Shown one piece after another: positions 39,070-43,032 of a stretch of DNA of 43,032 nucleotides. The stretch's first letter is position 1, and each line of letters begins with the position of its first letter. This DNA is from a virus. The notes under the pieces are model-generated. The model saw nothing but the letters and a program-made list of their open reading frames with translations. It ran no database searches and was not told the origin of the DNA. The position numbers were made by a program, and so were the translations under genes. The DNA lies in the IMG/VR virus record IMGVR_UViG_3300043774_001155, positions 1-43,032 of that record; one strand, given 5' to 3'.

Positions 39070-39627
39070 TTAGTTATTTATCGTGAGGTTTTTCTGAATG
39101 AATTTGTCAATGTCGTTTGACCACATTTCCATCGCATTTTCTCTTATCTTTTGTTCTTCCCAATCCCACCAGGAGATTTGAAGTAGGTTTTTTATTTGGT
39201 CTTCGCTGAAACGATACTTTACAACCTTGGCAGGATTGCCTGCTACAATTGCATAAGGTGGAACATCTTTGGTAACAACCGAGCCTGCCGCAACCACTGC
39301 GCCATTATGAATTGTAATACCAGACATAATGGTAGCCTTTGCACCAATCCATACATCATTTTCAATTACGATATCTCCTTTACAAGAAGGGTGACCCATT
39401 CTCATATGCATATCAGCAATTTCCGGAGTAACTGGGCCATACAACTGTGAACTTGTAGTTACCCAATCAGGACGATGATTTGCATGTAGAAAAAAGTTGC
39501 AATCACGACCAATTGAGTTATACTTTCCAAGCTTTATTTTATAGTCATCGCTCCATGTAATGATGTTAACGTGCCTATCAAAATAAGTACCTCGGTCGGC
39601 ATGCCATAGATGTAAATTTTCTATCAT
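39070..39627 (-). CDS. CatB-like hexapeptide acetyltransferase
   Basis: 185 residues of left-handed beta-helix. [17 protein letters not shown] (catalytic His region), [60 protein letters not shown] are those of the CatB/Vat xenobiotic acetyltransferase and sugar O-acetyltransferase group. In this setting acetylation of a sugar is more plausible than antibiotic inactivation. ATGA overlap with the fusion gene behind it. Confidence 0.85.
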   Translation of the reverse strand: MIENLHLWHADRGTYFDRHVNIITWSDDYKIKLGKYNSIGRDCNFFLHANHRPDWVTTSSQLYGPVTPEIADMHMRMGHPSCKGDIVIENDVWIGAKATIMSGITIHNGAVVAAGSVVTKDVPPYAIVAGNPAKVVKYRFSEDQIKNLLQISWWDWEEQKIRENAMEMWSNDIDKFIQKNLTINN

Positions 39628-41201
39628 ATGCTTAATTGTTTTATGAGTTTCTTTCCACGAGCAAACATTGCTTTTTGACGGTCGGGATCGTCTGTATGAA
39701 ACGGTATTGCTGTGATAAGCAAAAGGATTGCCAATTGCTTTAGAAGATCTACGTCATAACCATGTACTTTCAATTCACTTTCCAAAAATGTTGAGAGATT
39801 TTCAGTTCCAGGAACCCAGTCAATTTCAATATCCTCTTCGCTTTTCCATGTATACCTTCCTGCCATAATCATTGCATACCCACAGTAAAAATCTTGAAGA
39901 AGCTTTCCCATGTCATATCGGATATCGCCCTGCGTCCACATATTTCCAAAGACGCCACGAGGATCTACAAATTTAATGCTTCCACTGTGTGGATCATAGA
40001 TGATATTTCCAAGATGACTGTCGCCGTGCATTACCTGTGACCATACTGGACTTGCTGAAAGTTTCAAGGCAGTATCAAGTAAAAAACGTGTTTGATCTCT
40101 GCGAAGTGATACATACTTAGAAATTTCTTCCAGCCTTGAGCGAGTTTTAATGTAGTAATGTTCAAAACAATACTGTGATGCTTCATCCCGATTAACAGTT
40201 TCATCCGTGTATGTATGAAAAACATCGTGATGAACTTGCAAGATTTTACGAATGATTTCGTGCCAAATGTCAGTACGAAGGTTATCATAAACCAGGACTT
40301 CATTTAAGGCAGTACCAGGTTCAAGTGACATTCTTAAGGTTCCGCCTGGACTTTCCAAAACGCGTGGGCAAAACAGTGATTGTTCTTCGCTTAGGTTTTT
40401 GAACCAATTTTTCTCGGCTTCAATTTTTTCGGCTTTTGCCAAATCAGCAGAACTTTTGGTTACCGTTCCATAAAATGTATCAACTTCAATCCTATTAAAA
40501 GACCGAGCAGTTCTGCTAAGCAGACGCGCTTTGGATTCGTAGTATGTATTAAGTTCTCCACAGTCATACCATTCAGCGGTTTCTGCTAACTGCATCGGAC
40601 CTTCAGTTTTCATATAGGCTTCAAGCAGAGCAGCAATTTGATATTCGCCTTTATGAGTTGGCTTTTTCATTCCCTTCTCAAGAGACTTATTGAATGCTTT
40701 ACGATTAGTAAAGTTATAGACACCAACCAGAGCAAGGTCGGTTGGTACATCCTCTTCGGGCTTATCATAGAGAACCCCGTCTCTATCAACTAAACACCAA
40801 CGGTGTGGATCTGGAACATTGTGGACTGCTAAAAAGTCTTTACGATAATTGAAATCATCTAGGCAAATAGTATCACCTAACCAGATTGTTATACCACTTT
40901 CATAATTTTCCAAGGCAGTAAAACCTACATTGATAGCGTGCAAAGGGCCAAGCTTTTCTTCCTGAACCACACATTTGATATTGTGGTTTGGATAAACTCG
41001 TGAAACAAATTCCGCGATATCGCCAATTTCATTTTCTACAATGACAACCTCATCCGCGTCAGGGTCTTCAAAGATTTTTTCAATTACATAGGAGATGAGC
41101 GGCCTGCCATTGACTGGGATCATGGCTTTGCTGACGCCTCGGGACAGTGGCTTCATACGAGTTGCTAACCCAGCGGCAGGAATAATGATGCTTCTTTTCA
41201 T
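39624..41201 (-). CDS. Sugar nucleotidyltransferase fused to APH-type kinase
   Basis: 525 residues. Residues 1-240: nucleotidyltransferase domain ([74 protein letters not shown]). Residues ~265-525: kinase domain of aminoglycoside phosphotransferase/choline kinase type, with [19 protein letters not shown] (HGD-x4-N, 392-399) and [11 protein letters not shown] (D413). The order is NTP transferase first, kinase second, in one chain, so both could act on one sugar or aminoalcohol: phosphorylate, then activate as NDP-sugar. AmgK/MurU and LicA/LicC do this as separate proteins. Overlaps the HAD gene stop by 4 bases. Confidence 0.8.
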   Translation of the reverse strand: MKRSIIIPAAGLATRMKPLSRGVSKAMIPVNGRPLISYVIEKIFEDPDADEVVIVENEIGDIAEFVSRVYPNHNIKCVVQEEKLGPLHAINVGFTALENYESGITIWLGDTICLDDFNYRKDFLAVHNVPDPHRWCLVDRDGVLYDKPEEDVPTDLALVGVYNFTNRKAFNKSLEKGMKKPTHKGEYQIAALLEAYMKTEGPMQLAETAEWYDCGELNTYYESKARLLSRTARSFNRIEVDTFYGTVTKSSADLAKAEKIEAEKNWFKNLSEEQSLFCPRVLESPGGTLRMSLEPGTALNEVLVYDNLRTDIWHEIIRKILQVHHDVFHTYTDETVNRDEASQYCFEHYYIKTRSRLEEISKYVSLRRDQTRFLLDTALKLSASPVWSQVMHGDSHLGNIIYDPHSGSIKFVDPRGVFGNMWTQGDIRYDMGKLLQDFYCGYAMIMAGRYTWKSEEDIEIDWVPGTENLSTFLESELKVHGYDVDLLKQLAILLLITAIPFHTDDPDRQKAMFARGKKLIKQLSI

Positions 41202-41596
41202 AGAGTAAGTATGTTTGTCTGGAGGACATCTTCGTATCCTCTGCTATAATGAGCAAATACGTAAGGTGAAAGAGCTCGGTCATCAACATAGAAGACGTTA
41301 GGACCCCAAGGTTTTCCAAGCACCAATTCATCATAGGGAACCTCGTGTTTTTCCAACCAGGCTTCCATGATAGGACGAACATACAGTTCAATTTTTTCAC
41401 GGTCACCTCCGTGAGTTTTCATTCCACGAGCAGAATGCAGTATGATGGTGTGACCGCCTGATTTTAGTTCGCGGATTCTACTGATGACGGCATCAATAGG
41501 CCGTGCATTAGGATAATCAAAGGTATCTGTGCCTTTAATCTTTTCCGCTACGCAGATGGTGCCATCCACGTCAATTACGAATGTTGACTTTTCCAT
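41198..41596 (-). CDS. HAD-family phosphatase, capsule/sugar type
   Basis: 132 residues. HAD motifs: FVIDVDGTICVAEKI (Asp8, Asp10), TIILHSARGMKTHGG (motif II), and GKPWGPNVFYVDDRALSP (motif III Lys with motif IV Asp pair). Matches the small capsule biosynthesis phosphatase type. Probably removes phosphate from a sugar phosphate. First gene of a long leftward operon with a GAATATAAC motif 20 bases upstream. Coupled by 4-base overlap to the sugar activation fusion. Confidence 0.85.
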   Translation of the reverse strand: MEKSTFVIDVDGTICVAEKIKGTDTFDYPNARPIDAVISRIRELKSGGHTIILHSARGMKTHGGDREKIELYVRPIMEAWLEKHEVPYDELVLGKPWGPNVFYVDDRALSPYVFAHYSRGYEDVLQTNILTL

Positions 41597-41615
41597 ATTA
41601 TGTTCCTTACTATAG

Positions 41616-41623
41616 TTATATTC
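41616..41623 (-). promoter_or_regulatory. Promoter-like motif GAATATAAC
   Basis: Minus strand TTGAATATAACTATAG, about 20 bases before the ATG at 41596, within the largest intergenic gap of the window. Probable start of the hypermodification operon. Confidence 0.5.
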
Positions 41624-41731
41624 AATAGAGTATAAAAGTTTTCCTTCAGCAGTATATATGCAGCCACTTTAGGGATTCTAGTGTCATCTAGTGAATTTTG
41701 TTCTTTCTTAAATAGGTTACCTTATACACTT

Positions 41732-41756
41732 CAAAAGAGCCATCTAGAATGACTCT
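41732..41756 (-). terminator. Intrinsic terminator after the 59-aa gene
   Basis: Minus strand AGAGTCAT/TCTAG/ATGGCTCT (8-bp stem with one G:T pair, 5-base loop; 41756-41736) followed by TTTT. It lies 29 bases past the stop of the small gene at 41785. The rest of 41597-41784 shows only the promoter motif and no reading frame of note. Confidence 0.65.
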
Positions 41757-41784
41757 CTCGGGATCTTGTTGCTGCACTCTTTAT

Positions 41785-41964
41785 CTATCCTTTACTTTTT
41801 TCCTTTTCTTGCAATTTTTTCCACTCCTCATCAATGTAGTCGAGGGTTTCTGCTGGACCAATGAGTGCATCTGCTTTCCAGCAATACTTAATGTAATCAG
41901 GGTTAGTTTCTAGAATCTTCTTGAATTCTTCTAGGCTTGGTAAATACTTTTTGTTGAATCCCAT
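41785..41964 (-). CDS. Small phage protein, 59 aa
   Basis: Short frame read directly. MGFNKKYLPSLEEFKKILET begins it, then NPDYIKYCWKADALIGPAET and a Lys/Glu-rich tail (EEWKKLQEKEKSKG). It has its own terminator downstream and an AACAAACACA leader, and a terminator lies upstream, so it is probably its own transcript. I recognise no family for certain; the start resembles small early T4-like proteins. Confidence 0.6.
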   Translation of the reverse strand: MGFNKKYLPSLEEFKKILETNPDYIKYCWKADALIGPAETLDYIDEEWKKLQEKEKSKG

Positions 41965-41977
41965 GTATGTGTTTGTT

Positions 41978-42001
41978 AAAAACTGGGGAGCCGTCCCAGT
42001 T
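41978..42001 (-). terminator. Intrinsic terminator overlapping the zinc-ribbon gene stop
   Basis: Minus strand AACTGGG/ACGGCTC/CCCAGTT followed by TTT. Seven-bp stem; the first arm starts at 42001, inside the TAA stop codon of the zinc-ribbon gene. Separates it from the small gene at 41964. Confidence 0.75.
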
Positions 42002-42729
42002 TAGAGTTTTTCTCCGCAGCTTGGACAAAATTTCCAAGTTGCTTTTTTGATGCGAGTTCCGCATCCAGTGCAATAGTTTCTTATTTCTCCAGAGTCTACT
42101 GGTTTTGCTGATAGTGGAAGCAGCTTAATATCAACCTTTTCAAAAGACCATGAATTATAGCTTCCATAATCAGTGTCAAATGACTGATTGCTATTTTCGC
42201 CTTTTTCCACTCTTCCAGTCTCAAGAGAACCTTTGGCAGTCTCATTAATGTTACTGCTGTATAAGCTGGTAACATTTACAGTACCACTATTGCCTCCACA
42301 CCAGATATCATTGGTGTAATTGATATGGTTTGGACGATAAGTCCAGTCTGTCGTAGTGGTAAAGAATCCGCCGGAAGGAAGATACTCAGCATAGAATTCC
42401 ACTTCAAGGTTTCCGTTTTCTGCAATAGCCTTGAGAGCCTCTACAGTTCCGTCAATCTCGTAGGTTGAGAAAAGAAATTTGTTTGATGAGTCTAAATAAC
42501 GTTCCAGGTAAACGCGTTGTCCTGGTTTAAGTACAATACCGCTGTCAGAAAGATAGTGGCCGTTGATTTTGATTTTGGCTAGTACTCGATAGCCGTGTGG
42601 GTTAAAGATTTCCAGTTCGAAATTTTGTCCATCCTTAAGGTAGACCTTTCCGCTGTAGCTTTTTACCCGGTTGCGGTTGGTAGTGATATTAACACTACAC
42701 TTTGGTTGTGTTGAATTTATTGTATACAT
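42001..42729 (-). CDS. Protein with C-terminal zinc ribbon, 242 aa
   Basis: Start set at ATG 42729 (MYTINSTQPKCSVNITTNRN) because it follows an ATAAAATAAAACAACC leader like other genes; the frame can be extended to a TTG at 42780. The N-terminal domain is beta-rich: KVYLKDGQNFELEIFNPHGY, VLAKIKINGHYLSDSGIVLK, PGQRVYLERYLDSSNKFLF. The middle is Gly/Asn/Ser-rich. The last 30 residues hold a zinc ribbon (YCTGCGTRIKKATWKFCPSC, then GEKL; two CxxC). The N-terminal family is one I associate with large dsDNA viruses, but I cannot name it. Likely virion or surface-associated. Confidence 0.55.
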   Translation of the reverse strand: MYTINSTQPKCSVNITTNRNRVKSYSGKVYLKDGQNFELEIFNPHGYRVLAKIKINGHYLSDSGIVLKPGQRVYLERYLDSSNKFLFSTYEIDGTVEALKAIAENGNLEVEFYAEYLPSGGFFTTTTDWTYRPNHINYTNDIWCGGNSGTVNVTSLYSSNINETAKGSLETGRVEKGENSNQSFDTDYGSYNSWSFEKVDIKLLPLSAKPVDSGEIRNYCTGCGTRIKKATWKFCPSCGEKL

Positions 42730-42828
42730 TTCTGGTTGTTTTATTTTATGCGTACTTCTTCGCGTCTCTTCAACGCTCAAGGGCTATGAACCCGAAGCAA
42801 ACAGTAAGGTTTGGCTCCCCAGATCTTT

Positions 42829-43026
42829 TTATTTATCTTTGGCTTTTGCGACTTTTACTTTGAAAAAATGCGTGGTGTTGACTGTGATAACCTCAATTTC
42901 ATTTGGAGTTTTATTTTGGTTAAGAGCCACACCTCTCATTTTGATTTTTGAAAGTCCGTTGCAGTATTCTTTCACCGCTAAATGTGCGGCTTCTGGATTG
43001 TCTACATGCTGTTCAATTAGAAACAT
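42829..43026 (-). CDS. Small protein, 65 aa (upstream context cut)
   Basis: ATG start at 43026, only 6 bases from the window edge, so the leader is missing and a longer N-terminus is possible. MFLIEQHVDNPEAAHLAVKE, then NGLSKIKMRGVALNQNKTPN and a Lys-rich end (KVKVAKAKDK). No family recognised. The 99-base gap between it and the zinc-ribbon start holds no other frame. Confidence 0.45.
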   Translation of the reverse strand: MFLIEQHVDNPEAAHLAVKEYCNGLSKIKMRGVALNQNKTPNEIEVITVNTTHFFKVKVAKAKDK

Positions 43027-43032
43027 TACTTT

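Noticed and set aside
39070-39627. Chloramphenicol resistance gene
   Set aside because: The CatB-like fold also covers sugar O-acetyltransferases, and the neighbours are sugar-activation and glycosyltransferase genes.
42730-42780. TTG-started extension of the zinc-ribbon protein
   Set aside because: The ATG at 42729 has the A-rich leader typical of this phage; the extension has no support.

Overview
The window reads as part of the genome of a large T4-like tailed phage that infects a Bacteroidota host. Phage evidence: baseplate genes at the left edge, an endolysin next to a holin-like protein, T4-type DNA glucosyltransferase homologues, capsid-targeting-like N-termini, and dense co-directional genes with ATGA/TAATG overlaps. 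Host evidence: Bacteroidota-style signal peptides ending in AQ, a type IX secretion (T9SS) C-terminal sorting domain, a DUF4494-like protein, and A-rich AAACAA leaders in place of Shine-Dalgarno sites. Almost everything is on the minus strand. The only rightward genes are two small ones at 3732-4150. I saw no tRNA, CRISPR array, insertion sequence or integrase.

Layout from left to right (transcription mostly runs right to left). 1-3656: baseplate/tail genes (hub-like protein cut by the window edge, gp53/LysM-like protein, large structural protein). 3657-4150: divergent promoter region and two small rightward genes. 4147-8755: small conserved phage proteins, a NUDIX hydrolase and a 514-aa protein. 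8774-10062: a PAP2-type phosphatase with a capsid-targeting-like N-terminus and a small partner. 10069-11273: endolysin and holin candidate. 11305-19369: an unusual block of exported proteins (metallopeptidase-like protein, His-Me finger nuclease, nested lectin/LamG protein, outer-membrane-barrel-like protein, CsgG homologue, two small membrane proteins, cohesin/dockerin/T9SS protein). 19399-22298: candidate capsid-internal proteins, including a nucleotidyltransferase. 22396-25725: DUF932-like protein, lytic transglycosylase and small membrane or lipoproteins. 25800-30828: GT4 glycosyltransferase, DUF6165, thioesterase, cytidylyltransferase, metallophosphatase and small proteins. 30842-41596: a probable DNA hypermodification island. 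41785-43026: small phage proteins, one with a zinc ribbon.

The most coherent proposal is that 30842-41596 makes and decorates modified cytosine. A thymidylate-synthase-fold enzyme carries the Asp that marks dCMP hydroxymethylases and overlaps a dNMP kinase gene. Further along the same run lie a GT32-like glycosyltransferase, two divergent cytosine-C5 methyltransferase paralogues, a T4 beta-glucosyltransferase-like protein, a T4 alpha-glucosyltransferase-like protein, a CatB-like acetyltransferase, a sugar nucleotidyltransferase-kinase fusion and a HAD phosphatase. Several of these proteins share LFD or LF termini and repeated gene-junction DNA, which may reflect tethering to a sliding clamp or cassette shuffling.

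A second theme is proteins that seem to be packaged with the DNA and injected: up to seven begin like the T4 internal-protein capsid-targeting sequence. A third is the exported set, which suggests the phage remodels the host surface or uses host T9SS and curli-like export. Transcription units appear to be punctuated by intrinsic terminators, most followed by a GAATATAAG or GATATATAG promoter-like motif. All family assignments come from reading motifs by eye; no database search was run.
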